DNA from: an uncultured Cyclobacteriaceae bacterium
GTDB taxonomy: Bacteria; Bacteroidota; Bacteroidia; Cytophagales; Cyclobacteriaceae
Length of the DNA: 64,000 nt
Assembly: GCA_937146645.1 (NCBI GenBank)
Contig: CAKZRQ010000012.1
Location: 116,777 to 180,776, forward strand
Direction of reading: 5' to 3'
The stretch's first letter is position 1; every line of letters starts with the position of its first letter. Shown in pieces: positions 45,261-55,105 of this stretch. The position numbers were made by a program, and so were the translations under genes. The notes beneath the pieces are model-generated. The model ran no database searches. It worked only from the letters and a program-made list of their open reading frames with translations, and was not told the origin of the DNA.

Positions 45261-46694
45261 TCAATTTTTTTCAGGGGTATATGGATCTACTTGTCCTGCT
45301 TTGATTGGAGGATTTTTCTGTAATGACAATACATGTTCTTGTAATTGGGGAAGAGCTGCTTTTGGAACCCAGGTATTAGGGAAAAGAACATTGTTTCTTT
45401 CCTGTGGATCAGTCAAAAGGTTATATACCCGAGGCATCGTATAGGTGTTTAATACACCATTCCACCCTTCCTGCTCTTTGAAATGCAATTTCCAGTTACG
45501 CCATTTAACTCCAAAAATGTCATTCCCCATATAGACTATAAAGCCATCTCTCCCGGATTTTTCGGAATTCCCCAAAAAGAAATCGCTCATATCAATTCCA
45601 TCAATTACCCGGTCTGATGGAACAGTTCCACCAACTATCTTTGCAAGGGTAGGGAAGAGATCCATAGCATGTACGATCTCATCACTAGTAGTTCCGGCTT
45701 TGATTTTATCTGGCCATCGCATGGCAAATGGTACTCTCAAAGCACCCTCATAGCTAGTAAATAGGGTACTTCTCCAAGGGCCAGGAGATCCTTGAATTGA
45801 TTCTTCCACGGTCATATTAGTACTCTCGTAACCTAAAGCCTCAGGACCATTATCTGCTGTAAAGATGAATATGGTATTTTCTCTTATTTCTAAATCATCC
45901 ACCTGATCCATTAACTCTCCTAAATAGGAGTCAATCTGGAGTAACAAGTCCGCCCAGTCACCATTGCCTGTTTTACCTTTAAAGTCAGGATGGGGCATGG
46001 TTGGGAAGTGGGTTGCAGTATAGGGGAGGTACAAAAAGAATGGTTTATCAGCTTCCACACTATTTGCCATAAATTGTTTTGCTCTATCCGTTAGATCACG
46101 ATCAATCAAGGGTAGATAATCTAAACGGTATGGTCTGACTTTCTCTGGTATTTTTCCCTTCACTCCATCCATCACAAAAGTTTCAGGAAGACCACTACTT
46201 TCAAAACCAGGAGATGAGCTATATGCCGATTCATCTGTAGAATTCGGTACCCCGTACCACTCATCAAAACCCTGATCGGTAGGAAACCTTCCTTCTGTTC
46301 TTCCCAAATGCCATTTGCCAAACATACCCGTTGCATAGCCCACATCAGACAGCATTTCGGCCATGGTATATTCCCATTGCACTAATCCGTATACACCTTC
46401 TCCCAGGGGAACTGTAGCGTTTCCACTTCGGATGGCATAGCGACCAGTCATAAGAGCTGAACGACTGGGAGTACATTGTACCTCAATATTAAAATTAGTC
46501 AATCTTAACCCTTCTGATGCCAATTGATCCATTCTCGGAGTTTCAGTTCCACGAACGATACCACCTCCGTTGAAACCGGGTTCACCCCAACCGAAATTAT
46601 CCATGAAAACAATAATGATATTCGGTTTGTCCTGTGAAAAGGAATTGAGTTGGATAAAGAATAAGAATCCAAGAAAAAGGGCTAATCGTTTCAT
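45261..46694 (-). CDS. Sulfatase
   Basis: A 477-residue secreted type I sulfatase. Signal peptide ends at NSFSQD. Cys74 in QCTPSRSALMTGRY is the formylglycine site; metal-binding blocks are IIIVFMDNFGWGEPG and TADNGPEALGY; WHLGRTEGRFPTDQGFDEWYG is conserved. It lies 41 bp before the AtsA-like gene on the same strand, so both are probably co-transcribed and may desulfate the same polysaccharide or aromatic compound. Confidence 0.93.
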   Translation of the reverse strand: MKRLALFLGFLFFIQLNSFSQDKPNIIIVFMDNFGWGEPGFNGGGIVRGTETPRMDQLASEGLRLTNFNIEVQCTPSRSALMTGRYAIRSGNATVPLGEGVYGLVQWEYTMAEMLSDVGYATGMFGKWHLGRTEGRFPTDQGFDEWYGVPNSTDESAYSSSPGFESSGLPETFVMDGVKGKIPEKVRPYRLDYLPLIDRDLTDRAKQFMANSVEADKPFFLYLPYTATHFPTMPHPDFKGKTGNGDWADLLLQIDSYLGELMDQVDDLEIRENTIFIFTADNGPEALGYESTNMTVEESIQGSPGPWRSTLFTSYEGALRVPFAMRWPDKIKAGTTSDEIVHAMDLFPTLAKIVGGTVPSDRVIDGIDMSDFFLGNSEKSGRDGFIVYMGNDIFGVKWRNWKLHFKEQEGWNGVLNTYTMPRVYNLLTDPQERNNVLFPNTWVPKAALPQLQEHVLSLQKNPPIKAGQVDPYTPEKN

Positions 46695-46858
46695 ATAAGA
46701 AATTCTAACCTTTGAATTTAAATAAAATGGATGATCTGAAATCCTGTAATATGTGGGTCAGACCGTAAAATATATTCAGATCACGTCAAAGAATATGCGA
46801 AAAACGACAGTAGGGTATTAGAGAAAGATAACGGTCCATGGCTAATCTGAACAACAAA

Positions 46859-47839
46859 TTATGCTTTGGATTGCACAGTTAAGGTTTCAGAAGGGTACTC
46901 ACCAAATTCTTCAAAATAATATTTGCCAAATCTGTTTAGATCAAACAATCCGACCTGAATAGCCACCTCCTTGACAGAAGCAGAATTATGCCCGTCTTTA
47001 AAAATTAGATTGGCTCGGTTAAGTTTTCGTCCTCTTAAAAATTGAATGGGTGTGTAATCACGGTACTTTTTAAAAGCCCGCTGAAGATTTCGAGGACTTG
47101 TAAAAACTTTATCAGCAATTTCCTGAATGGTGCTGATGTCTTCACAAAAGGAGTCCATGATTTCCTCAGCTTTAATCACTAATCTTTCCTCTGGTGATTC
47201 GTCCAGAAAACGCTTTTTTTGAAGAATATCCCCAAGAATATCTGCTACCATCAACATGGAGATCTCCTTGATATTCATTTTTGCCATCAAAGAATCCCTC
47301 AAAGAATCAAACGTCTCCATCAGATTGATAGTGGAACCTACATAATTGAATAGCGCTCTCACCTTTTCTGAATCTAATCGTAACTCGTGGAAAACATCAG
47401 CCGACCCTTTGATGCCAAACTGCTTATCCATCATCTTCTTCAGATCTTCCTGACGGATAATCACTAGATAGTCATTAATCACCTTAGTTTTCGCAACGTA
47501 GTCAGCATTTTTAATCCCGGAAAGGAATCCACCAGTAGTCTGGGCTTTGGCGCGTATTTTTTCATTGCCAACACGTATTTCAAAGTTGCCGGATCTAGGC
47601 ATTGAAAGTACGCAATCCTGCATATTCTCAATATAAATTCTTTCTGCTTGGTGAGTTATGAAATTACCTATGAAAAAATCTTCGGTTGTAATTCCTTTGC
47701 CTTCACTGTAAAAGGTTTCATCAATAGGTATACAATTAAATGTACTACCAACCAAAAGAGACTCAAAAGCCTCATTTACGTCTTTTACAGAGGTCAAGTG
47801 ATCTGTAATATAATGTCCCGTAATTTTTTGGTTTGGCAT
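46859..47839 (-). CDS. AraC-family transcriptional regulator
   Basis: The N-terminal 200 residues are a cupin-like or helical sensor region of AraC proteins. The C-terminus has two helix-turn-helix units: STIQEIADKVFTSPRNLQRAFKKY and ASVKEVAIQVGLFDLNRFGKYYFEEFG, ending PSETL. It is upstream of and in the same direction as the sulfatase genes (164-bp gap), so it is the likely regulator of that cluster; the inducer is unknown. Confidence 0.9.
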   Translation of the reverse strand: MPNQKITGHYITDHLTSVKDVNEAFESLLVGSTFNCIPIDETFYSEGKGITTEDFFIGNFITHQAERIYIENMQDCVLSMPRSGNFEIRVGNEKIRAKAQTTGGFLSGIKNADYVAKTKVINDYLVIIRQEDLKKMMDKQFGIKGSADVFHELRLDSEKVRALFNYVGSTINLMETFDSLRDSLMAKMNIKEISMLMVADILGDILQKKRFLDESPEERLVIKAEEIMDSFCEDISTIQEIADKVFTSPRNLQRAFKKYRDYTPIQFLRGRKLNRANLIFKDGHNSASVKEVAIQVGLFDLNRFGKYYFEEFGEYPSETLTVQSKA

Positions 47840-48056
47840 TTCTGTGAACCTTTAGCAAAAGAGAATTTGACGAATTTAAATTAATCATTTTACCCGTCAG
47901 TCAAGATTTGAATGCTGCGAAATTCAGGATTCTATGCCTCTTCCTAAATCATATTTTCTGGAGCAAAAATTCTTTTTGAACGCTAAGCAGGAGGGGTTTG
48001 AATTGGTCCTTTTAGCTGGAAATCACTATTTTATAAAAGACCCAACCAAAATAACT

Positions 48057-48581
48057 ATGAAAAAACTCGTATTGACTTTTGCTTTTGTAACCCTCGTATC
48101 GATTGCTTTTTCTCAGCAAAGTAGCTGGTATATCGGTGGCGGCTTTGGATTTGAAGAGAACTATGTGAAGGTAGCACCAGAAGTAGGTACCTGGTTAAAG
48201 GATGACCTACAAATGGGACTTGTTTTGACCTTTGAGAATAACAGCAGTGATGAGAATGATATGTCAAATTTCGCACCTCATCTTTACCTGCGTAAGTGGT
48301 GGCCTGTAGGGGATAGATTCTCCCTTTACGTAGGTGCGAATGCTCGGCCTAACTTTGTTACCATGGAAGGCAACAGCAACACATTATTCGAGGCTTTTGT
48401 GGATGCAGGATTCGCATTTGCCGTTGCTGAAAGATGGGGAATCGTAGGCCGAGCTGGCAATGGGATAGGAGTATTGGCTAATGGTGAAAAAACAGATACC
48501 AGTTTCGGAGCCGACTTTAATATGTCCCCAATGTCAATGTTTAATGTTGGTTTGTATTACACCTTCAAACAAGCGAATTGA
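48057..48581 (+). CDS. Small outer-membrane beta-barrel protein
   Basis: The true start is the ATG at 48057, which opens a signal peptide (MKKLVLTFAFVTLVSIAFSQ); the frame extends upstream but without such a start. The mature 154 residues are an eight-strand-type porin-like barrel (SWYIGGGFGFEENYVKVAPEVG, then FNVGLYYTFKQAN). It belongs to the general outer-membrane beta-barrel group, with no further assignment. Plus strand, divergent from AraC, and its terminator is shared with the pirin gene. Confidence 0.8.
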   Translation: MKKLVLTFAFVTLVSIAFSQQSSWYIGGGFGFEENYVKVAPEVGTWLKDDLQMGLVLTFENNSSDENDMSNFAPHLYLRKWWPVGDRFSLYVGANARPNFVTMEGNSNTLFEAFVDAGFAFAVAERWGIVGRAGNGIGVLANGEKTDTSFGADFNMSPMSMFNVGLYYTFKQAN

Positions 48582-48589
48582 TAAGAACA

Positions 48590-48624
48590 AAAAACCCGAG
48601 GTAAATTTTCTACCTCGGGTTTTT
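48590..48624. terminator. Bidirectional rho-independent terminator
   Basis: A perfect 14-bp stem (AAAAACCCGAGGTA with TACCTCGGGTTTTT) with a 7-nt loop lies between convergent barrel and pirin genes. Confidence 0.92.
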
Positions 48625-48634
48625 ATATAGTTTA

Positions 48635-49648
48635 TCATTTAATTTCCTCTCTGCCGTCAGCATGTAAGGCAAACCGTCCTTTGTCTCTAGGATGTGCTAC
48701 CTCTCTTTCTCCCCATGGCCAGCCTCCGAATTGGGTCTGGCCATATTCCCGCATTGTTTGCTGAATTTCTTCCACTGTGTTCATTACAAAAGGCCCATGT
48801 TGAACTACTGGTTCTCCTATTGGCTTCCCCTCAAGGATTAAGAAGTAAGCTTCTTGCATTCCGTTTGTAATGGTGACCTCTGCATCAGCATTTGCTTCGA
48901 TGATGCTTCCTGATTGAATCCTTCGACCATCGATTTGAATATCCTCTCCTCGATAAAAGAAGAGTGATCTATTGGCTTCAGCCAAAGTTGCTGGCAGGGT
49001 CCATTCCGCACCGGCTTCCATTTTCACGGTAAATACACCCACTCCATTTGCTGGATTCGAGGCCCATGAGTTTGGTGTGGGGTCAAGGGCTCCTACATCT
49101 TCAATCTTTCCAGCGATGACTTCAATGGTCGTTTTCTTGCCTGAATTATCCTCATGATGAATCACGGGAATATCTTCTTTCCAAAGCATTTTGAAATGGG
49201 CTTCTACCATTTTTGAAGCTCTAGGAAGGTTTAACCAGATTTGGAATATTTCCAAAGGATTGCCTTCAGCCTCATTGACTAGTGGGAACATCTCTGAGTG
49301 TTGCACACCTCGGCCAGCTGTCATCCATTGCACATCGCCTTCCATAAATCTGCCAGCTGCTCCAAGTGAATCGGAATGATCGACTACTCCCTGCTTATTA
49401 ATAGTGATGGTTTCAAATCCTCGGTGGGGATGGTATGGAAAGCCAGGTATGTCTGAGCCATGATACATGCTCCATCCATCTTTTCCTTGAAAGTCCTGTC
49501 CAATATTTCTTCCCCTCAAAAGCTCTTGATCAGGCCCCATGTTGGCATTTCCCTCAGGATAATTATCCAGATGATAGGCACAGAAAAGAAAAGGATCTTG
49601 GGTCGCCCAAGGAAATCCAAGAGGTTTGATATTTTTTATTACGGTCAT
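48635..49648 (-). CDS. Pirin-family protein
   Basis: A cytoplasmic bicupin of 337 residues. The N-terminal cupin has the metal ligands in FPYHPHRGFETIT and a distal HSEMFP Glu/His pair. The MTAGRGVQHSE block is diagnostic. Some pirins are quercetinases, others interact with regulators; the function here is not shown. The C-terminal WPWGEREVAHPRDKGRF replaces the usual second-cupin end. Confidence 0.92.
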   Translation of the reverse strand: MTVIKNIKPLGFPWATQDPFLFCAYHLDNYPEGNANMGPDQELLRGRNIGQDFQGKDGWSMYHGSDIPGFPYHPHRGFETITINKQGVVDHSDSLGAAGRFMEGDVQWMTAGRGVQHSEMFPLVNEAEGNPLEIFQIWLNLPRASKMVEAHFKMLWKEDIPVIHHEDNSGKKTTIEVIAGKIEDVGALDPTPNSWASNPANGVGVFTVKMEAGAEWTLPATLAEANRSLFFYRGEDIQIDGRRIQSGSIIEANADAEVTITNGMQEAYFLILEGKPIGEPVVQHGPFVMNTVEEIQQTMREYGQTQFGGWPWGEREVAHPRDKGRFALHADGREEIK

Positions 49649-49726
49649 TGCGGTTTTGGATTATTGTTCAAATCAACAGAATAATCCATTTTCAACAGAA
49701 GTGGTTCCAAAGAAGATTTCTCTCAA

Positions 49727-51679
49727 TTAATTTGAGTAGCTCAGGCCATGTCCGAATCTATACAATGGATCCTTTGAATCGTAAGGGACATCCTCTTTTT
49801 GGTTAATTACAGCCTCCATAGATGATGGAATCTCGATGGGTAGTTTTCCACTGGGATTGAATTCGCCAAAAATGAGTTCGAGAATAATTTCGTCTTCACA
49901 TTCAAAGTCTGCGATTACCGCTTTACTAGCCTCGTTTATTTCAGGGAAAACTGGAGGCCTATCCATTTCCATTACAGCAATCGAAGGTTTGGAGTTAAAT
50001 AGAGTTAGAATTTCTGATTTTGCCTCTTCGGAAAAATCCAACTGCCCCGCTTTAATCATCATCTCCATGAGATTGGAAGTGGCACTTGGTGGGGAATAGG
50101 GGGTTGGCAGTTTTTTGATGATTACATCAGCTTCTTCAATTGTGCCTACAATCTGTGGGTATGAATCTTTGAGATCCTCAGACATTCCTTCGATGTACAC
50201 CTTGGTGCTTTTTGCTAGGGGCAAAAAACTATTTTCATTTTTTAATAGAACCAAGGCTTTTCTTTGTGCTTCTTTCCCTTTTTCCACGAAGGTTGGATTT
50301 CCTACGATATCCAAGTTCTCTTCATCTACATATGGATTATCGAATAAGCCAAGAATGAATTTATCCCTTAAAATTCTTCTGAGAGAGGTGTGAATTCTTT
50401 CTTCAGTTATTTTACCTTCTTCCACTAATTCCACAATTAGATCTGTCCTCGACTCTCCACCAATCATATCATTTCCTGCATCCAGTAATTTCTTAATCCG
50501 CTCTTTTTCAGTAAGATGTTCAACTCCCCATGCCGAAGCATCTTTTATGGGCATGTCGGATACGATCCCCCAATCTGTACAGACCACACCTTCAAATTTT
50601 AATGAGTCTCGCAAAAGATCCGTGATGATAGCCTTGTTGTATGCAAAGGCCACATCTTCATCTGTCTGTCCCACCGGGATACCGTAATCAGGCATAATTT
50701 GAGCTGTTCCTGCTTTGAGGCCTCCCTCCACGAATGGATACAAGTGATAGGCAAAATTATCGCCTTGGTAAGCTTTGTCACTTCCAGATTTGAAATGAGA
50801 ATCTCTTCCTTCTTTTTGAGGACCTCCTCCGGAAAAATGCTTGGTCATGGTGGCAACGCTGTGGTTTGTCAAGGAGTCTCCTTGGAAGCCTAAAACGTAT
50901 GCCTCGGTAAGTTTAGCCGCGAGCTCAGCATCTTCTCCAAATGTCCCATTCACTCTGGGCCATCTTGGTTCTGTGGCAAGATCAGCCATGGGGTGAAGAG
51001 CAAGTCGGATTCCTAAAGCCAGATATTCCTGTCTCGCGATATCTCCAAACTCATGTACCAATGCTGAATCTCTGGTTGCTCCCATCCCCAACTGAGAAGG
51101 CCATCTGGATAAGAAACGGGTTCCTACGGATGTTCCGAAATTGAAGCCTTTCCCATGCTTAGGGTCAGAGGCAATGGTAATCGGGATACCTAAGCGGGTA
51201 CGCTCGGCTAGTTTCTGCATGTTGTTATTCCATCTCGCAGTTTCTTTAGCACTTGGAGTCAAAAGCACATTGAAATGGTTCATGTTTTTGGCAAGGAGCA
51301 GAGCCGATGTAGTTTCCAGAAGGAGGGAGAATGGATTACTGAGGGATGGAATTTCATTGAGGCCTCCCTCTTCACCAACTAAAACGATGTGAATAAACAT
51401 GGAACCAGCTTTCTCTTCTAAGCTCATTTGGCCAATTAGGTCATCAATTCGATCATCGATATTCTTTCTGAAATCTTCATAGGTATCAAGCTTACCATTC
51501 TTATTCAAATCTCTGAACTCCAGGTTATCTACCTTCAGAACAGGTGCTTCGACTCCTGCAAGTTTCATATTTGAAGATGATTCAAGGTGCCATTTAATGT
51601 AAAAAACCAGATAAGTGATAAGAAGAACGGCCAGAAGTACTCCAATAATTTTAGCAAGGACGACGAATAGTTTTTTCAT
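49727..51679 (-). CDS. GH3 glycoside hydrolase, membrane-anchored
   Basis: The N-terminus is a signal anchor (hydrophobic about 4-27). After it comes an EF-hand-like loop, DLNKNGKLDTYED, then the GH3 barrel with NMNHFNVLLTP, MTKHFSGGGPQ and the nucleophile Asp in GVVCTDWGIVSD. The second alpha/beta domain follows, and the C-terminus ends DPLYRFGHGLSY as in beta-glucosidases. It is 650 residues. It starts 11 bp after the last permease gene of the exporter operon, so it is probably co-transcribed with it. The glycoside is unknown. Confidence 0.9.
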   Translation of the reverse strand: MKKLFVVLAKIIGVLLAVLLITYLVFYIKWHLESSSNMKLAGVEAPVLKVDNLEFRDLNKNGKLDTYEDFRKNIDDRIDDLIGQMSLEEKAGSMFIHIVLVGEEGGLNEIPSLSNPFSLLLETTSALLLAKNMNHFNVLLTPSAKETARWNNNMQKLAERTRLGIPITIASDPKHGKGFNFGTSVGTRFLSRWPSQLGMGATRDSALVHEFGDIARQEYLALGIRLALHPMADLATEPRWPRVNGTFGEDAELAAKLTEAYVLGFQGDSLTNHSVATMTKHFSGGGPQKEGRDSHFKSGSDKAYQGDNFAYHLYPFVEGGLKAGTAQIMPDYGIPVGQTDEDVAFAYNKAIITDLLRDSLKFEGVVCTDWGIVSDMPIKDASAWGVEHLTEKERIKKLLDAGNDMIGGESRTDLIVELVEEGKITEERIHTSLRRILRDKFILGLFDNPYVDEENLDIVGNPTFVEKGKEAQRKALVLLKNENSFLPLAKSTKVYIEGMSEDLKDSYPQIVGTIEEADVIIKKLPTPYSPPSATSNLMEMMIKAGQLDFSEEAKSEILTLFNSKPSIAVMEMDRPPVFPEINEASKAVIADFECEDEIILELIFGEFNPSGKLPIEIPSSMEAVINQKEDVPYDSKDPLYRFGHGLSYSN

Positions 51680-51690
51680 GGGGGATACGT

Positions 51691-52809
51691 TTATGATTGC
51701 TTTTTATAGCTCCAGATTGCTAAGGAATTGAAAATTATAGCAAGAAAGATGGTGTAGATGATCTCCTTTCGGATATCTAATAATCCTCCTCCTTTCATTA
51801 GTACTTTTCTAGATACAGAGATGAAATGTGCCAAAGGATTTGGTATGGTAAGGATTTGAGCCCATTTCGGCATACTGTCGATGGGTGTGAATAATCCGCA
51901 CATCAACACGAAGATTAGGATGAAGAAAAAGGCGACGAAAATGGCTTGCTGCTGGGTATCCGCGAAATTTGAAATAAGTAACCCCAGCCCTAAAACTGCA
52001 ATTAGATTGATTACGGCGTAGCCAAAAAGGATTCCCAGATTACCTAGCATGGGAATATCGAATATGAGTTTGCTAGCGATTAGACCGACAGTGAGTAGCA
52101 CTAACCCGACACATAGAAATGGGACAAGCTTTCCTAAAATGAATTGCCATTTTTGAATAGGTGTGACGTTGATTTGCTCGATGGTACCTAATTCTCTTTC
52201 ACGAACCACATTCATAGCGGAAAGAACTATGGTTAGCAGCGCGGTCAGTTCCGCAAGGATACCTGGTGCCATGAAATGACTGTATTCGATTTCTGGATTG
52301 TACCAGTTTCTGGATTCTAAACTGATCGAGCCTATTCTAGGGCCTTCTGGAATTCGGATGATTTCACTTGAAATATCTTGATTAAATGAGCCAATGATGT
52401 TGGTCAAATATCCGGCTCCAACTGTTGCCTGCTGGCCGTTAATCGCATTAACAAGAATTTGAAGGGCAGGTGATTGAGCTTTGAGAAAGTCCCTTTCAAA
52501 TTTTGCGGGTATGGTTAAAATAATGTCAGCTTCATTGGCCTGAATGGCCTCCATAGCCTCATTTTGATTATTAGTAGCAAGCTTAAGGGTAAATCGTTCA
52601 TTAGAGTTGACCTTGCTCGTTAAGAGCCTGGAGTACTCAGAGAAATCCTGATCTACTATTACAAGATTTATGTTCTTAACCTCATTGGACGCAGCATTGC
52701 TAAGGACAATTAGCTGAATGATGGGTAAGATCGTCATCATCGGTAGAATAGCCTTATTCCGGAGAATCTGGATGAACTCTTTTTGAATGAGATAGCCTAT
52801 AATTTTCAT
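51691..52809 (-). CDS. ABC-2 permease, YbhR-like
   Basis: A 372-residue ABC-2 membrane component: one segment near the N-terminus, a large extracytoplasmic loop (about 50-180, with IPEGPRIGSISLESRNWYNP), then five segments. The motif YSHFMAPGILAELTALLTIVLSAMNVVRERELGTIEQI, with its ERE.GT.EQ region, is typical for YhhJ/YbhR/YbhS exporters. It starts 1 bp after the other permease's stop and is followed by GH3. The two permeases probably form the heterodimeric channel. Confidence 0.9.
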   Translation of the reverse strand: MKIIGYLIQKEFIQILRNKAILPMMTILPIIQLIVLSNAASNEVKNINLVIVDQDFSEYSRLLTSKVNSNERFTLKLATNNQNEAMEAIQANEADIILTIPAKFERDFLKAQSPALQILVNAINGQQATVGAGYLTNIIGSFNQDISSEIIRIPEGPRIGSISLESRNWYNPEIEYSHFMAPGILAELTALLTIVLSAMNVVRERELGTIEQINVTPIQKWQFILGKLVPFLCVGLVLLTVGLIASKLIFDIPMLGNLGILFGYAVINLIAVLGLGLLISNFADTQQQAIFVAFFFILIFVLMCGLFTPIDSMPKWAQILTIPNPLAHFISVSRKVLMKGGGLLDIRKEIIYTIFLAIIFNSLAIWSYKKQS

Positions 52810-52810
52810 A

Positions 52811-53926
52811 CTATTCTAGCCTGATTTTGAAGTTTTTGTAGGTGAACCCCAGAAATAGAGCGCCCATCCCGATAAGAATAATAATCTCCCAGAAGACAAA
52901 CTGAAGTCCTACTCCTCGAAGCATGACTCCTTTTAGAACTTCAATGAAATAAGTGGCAGGAACAGCCGAGCCAATGATCTGAAGGATGAACGGCATGCTC
53001 GAGAGAGGGAAGATGAATCCTGAGAGTAACATGGAAGGCATCATGAGGCCCATGAGCGATCTCATCATGGCGTCTTGCTGTGTTTTAGAAACGGTGGAAA
53101 TAAGGGTGCCGAGTGATAAGGCAACTAGTAAATAAAGAAAGCAGACAATAAGTAAAAGGGTCAGGCTACCAAGAATGGGTACCTCAAAAACAAAATATCC
53201 TATCAGTAGAATTAAGATGGCGTCAAGAAAGGCCAGAAGTGCGTACGGGGTTACTTTGCCTAAAATGATAAGGGCAGGAGGAAGGGGAGAGACCAGAAGA
53301 ATTTCCATTGTCCCTGTTTCTTTTTCTTTGGCAATGGTCAAGGAAGTCATCATTGCAGAGATGATAAGTAGAATTAGAGCAATGGTACCAGGAACAAAGT
53401 TTTGGGCACTCTTTAGTTGTGGATTGTAAAGCATTCGAGTTTCAACATCCACTTGAAAAGGACTTTTCTCTTTACCCAGGTACTTGGATTCAAAGCCCCG
53501 AATCATTGTCGATGCATATTGGACAAGAGTATTCGCATTATTTGGGTCAGAGCCATCAGCCAGTAACTGAATGGTAACATCTTGAGAAGAACTAAGGTCT
53601 GAAGCAAAGTCTTTTGGAATGACTACCACCAGTTTCGTTTCCCCAGATTTAAATCCGTCTTCTATTTCTTCCTGAGAGTTTAGAATCCTATTTATTCTAA
53701 AGTTCCCGGAGCTTTCCAGATGATGGATTAATTGACCACTTAACTCATCCTTTGCCTGATCATAAATATCCAAGCTCGCGCCATTGAATTCGTTGGTCAC
53801 GGCGTAACCAAAAATCATCACTTGAGCTATCGGCATACCAAATAAGATTAGCAAGGTTCTCTTATCACGTAGAATGTGAAAGAATTCCTTTTTAACGAAT
53901 GCCCAATAGACTTTTAGAATGTTCAT
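52811..53926 (-). CDS. ABC-2 permease, YbhS-like
   Basis: Same design as the previous gene (371 residues): KKEFFHILRDKRTLLILFGMPIAQVMIFGYAV at the start, a large loop, and AKEKETGTMEILLVSPL before the second hydrophobic cluster. It overlaps the DUF2141 gene by 4 bp. It comes after the two ATPase genes in the operon. The export substrate is unknown; YbhFSR relatives in enterobacteria handle drugs and Na+ or Li+ (known family, not tested here). Confidence 0.9.
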   Translation of the reverse strand: MNILKVYWAFVKKEFFHILRDKRTLLILFGMPIAQVMIFGYAVTNEFNGASLDIYDQAKDELSGQLIHHLESSGNFRINRILNSQEEIEDGFKSGETKLVVVIPKDFASDLSSSQDVTIQLLADGSDPNNANTLVQYASTMIRGFESKYLGKEKSPFQVDVETRMLYNPQLKSAQNFVPGTIALILLIISAMMTSLTIAKEKETGTMEILLVSPLPPALIILGKVTPYALLAFLDAILILLIGYFVFEVPILGSLTLLLIVCFLYLLVALSLGTLISTVSKTQQDAMMRSLMGLMMPSMLLSGFIFPLSSMPFILQIIGSAVPATYFIEVLKGVMLRGVGLQFVFWEIIILIGMGALFLGFTYKNFKIRLE

Positions 53927-54381
53927 TGAAGGATGAATTGTAGCCTTATGGTTTGGGATGCTTCCTTAAGTTCAAAAGAGCATTTTTCGAAGTTTGGTCT
54001 TCCCATGGAATTCATGTTAGAAGCTCCAACCGGTTCTTTTGGCATGCCTATGAGATTAGAATCGATCTCTAGATTCTTATCTAGGTCTTGGAAAACCGCC
54101 ACAGAATAGGTTCCATAACTGAGATTTTTAAAAGTGTAAGAAGCGGTTTCATCAAAATTCAAGACGATTCCTTTGGCCTTTGCTTTGTCGACTTCTCTGG
54201 GAAACCCATCCGATTGATCAAAAAGAAGAAACACGATTTGGCCTTTGTCTTTTTTTATTCCTTCCAATTCGACGGTCAATTCACCTTCCTGAGTTTTTTC
54301 TAACGGCGGACCATAGGTCAGAACTGATAAAGCCGATAGTAGCATAAGGGTAGCTTGGAGTAAGTTCAAAGTCACTTTCAT
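53923..54381 (-). CDS. DUF2141 domain protein inside the exporter operon
   Basis: A 152-residue exported protein (signal peptide about 1-22). It has the DUF2141 pattern: LTVELEGIKKDKGQIVFLLFD, then YGTYSVAVFQDLDKNLEIDSNLIGMPKEPVGASN. The family is a beta-sandwich of unknown role, common in Bacteroidota, with a D-x-D-x-N-like loop that could bind calcium. It overlaps the permease gene by 4 bp and starts 1 bp after the ATPase stop, so it is a fixed member of this operon. Confidence 0.9.
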   Translation of the reverse strand: MKVTLNLLQATLMLLSALSVLTYGPPLEKTQEGELTVELEGIKKDKGQIVFLLFDQSDGFPREVDKAKAKGIVLNFDETASYTFKNLSYGTYSVAVFQDLDKNLEIDSNLIGMPKEPVGASNMNSMGRPNFEKCSFELKEASQTIRLQFILQ

Positions 54382-54382
54382 C

Positions 54383-55105
54383 TTATCTCACAAGTTTTAG
54401 AAATACGTCATCCATGGTATCTGTGGAGTAGTGCTCCTTTAATTCCCCAGGAGTACCCATCGCCCCAATTTTCCCATCTACCATAATGGACAATCTATCA
54501 CAATACTCGGCTTCGTCCATATAGTGGGTGGTTACGAAGATGGTTTTACCTCTGGAAGCTTGCTCATATATGGTTTCCCAAAATTGTCTTCTTACATGTG
54601 GGTCCACCCCACCGGTAGGTTCATCCAGAAAAACGACTGCAGGGTCATGTACCATGGCTACCGCAAAGGATAACCTCTGCTTCCATCCAAGAGGAAGCTC
54701 GGAGACAAGTTTTTTAGCCACATCTTTTAAGGACAATTCTTCCAGAATCTCCTCTGTTTTACTTTTTATCTGAGCTCTACTCAGTCCATATATTCCTCCA
54801 TAGAAACGGATATTCTCTTTGACCGTCAGGTCATTATAAAGGCTGAATTTTTGGCTCATATAGCCTATTCCTTTTTTTATCCGATCAGCTGAGGAATTCA
54901 CATCCAATCCCAAGACTAGAGCTTGCCCCGAGGTAGGTTTGCTAAGTCCAGTCAGCATCCGCATTGCCGTGGTTTTACCTGCGCCATTTGCACCCAAGAA
55001 CCCAAAGATTTCTCCCTTCTTCACATAAAAGGAGATGCTATCCACAGCTGTAAAATCATTAAATTTCTTGGTAAGATTATTTACGTCAATTACCAACTCG
55101 CTCAT
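54383..55105 (-). CDS. ABC exporter ATPase, equivalent to YbhF C-terminal domain
   Basis: A 240-residue ATPase with Walker A GANGAGKTT, Walker B VVFLDEPTGGVDP and H-loop TTHYMDEA. The signature loop is LPLGWKQR in place of LSGGQ, the same degenerate form I know from the second ATPase domain of fused YbhF. It overlaps the first ATPase gene by 4 bp (ATGA), giving a split version of the fused protein. Confidence 0.9.
   Translation of the reverse strand: MSELVIDVNNLTKKFNDFTAVDSISFYVKKGEIFGFLGANGAGKTTAMRMLTGLSKPTSGQALVLGLDVNSSADRIKKGIGYMSQKFSLYNDLTVKENIRFYGGIYGLSRAQIKSKTEEILEELSLKDVAKKLVSELPLGWKQRLSFAVAMVHDPAVVFLDEPTGGVDPHVRRQFWETIYEQASRGKTIFVTTHYMDEAEYCDRLSIMVDGKIGAMGTPGELKEHYSTDTMDDVFLKLVR

Noticed and set aside
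47934..48056. Upstream extension of the small barrel protein
   Set aside because: The extended frame has no signal sequence at its start, while the ATG at 48057 opens a perfect one.
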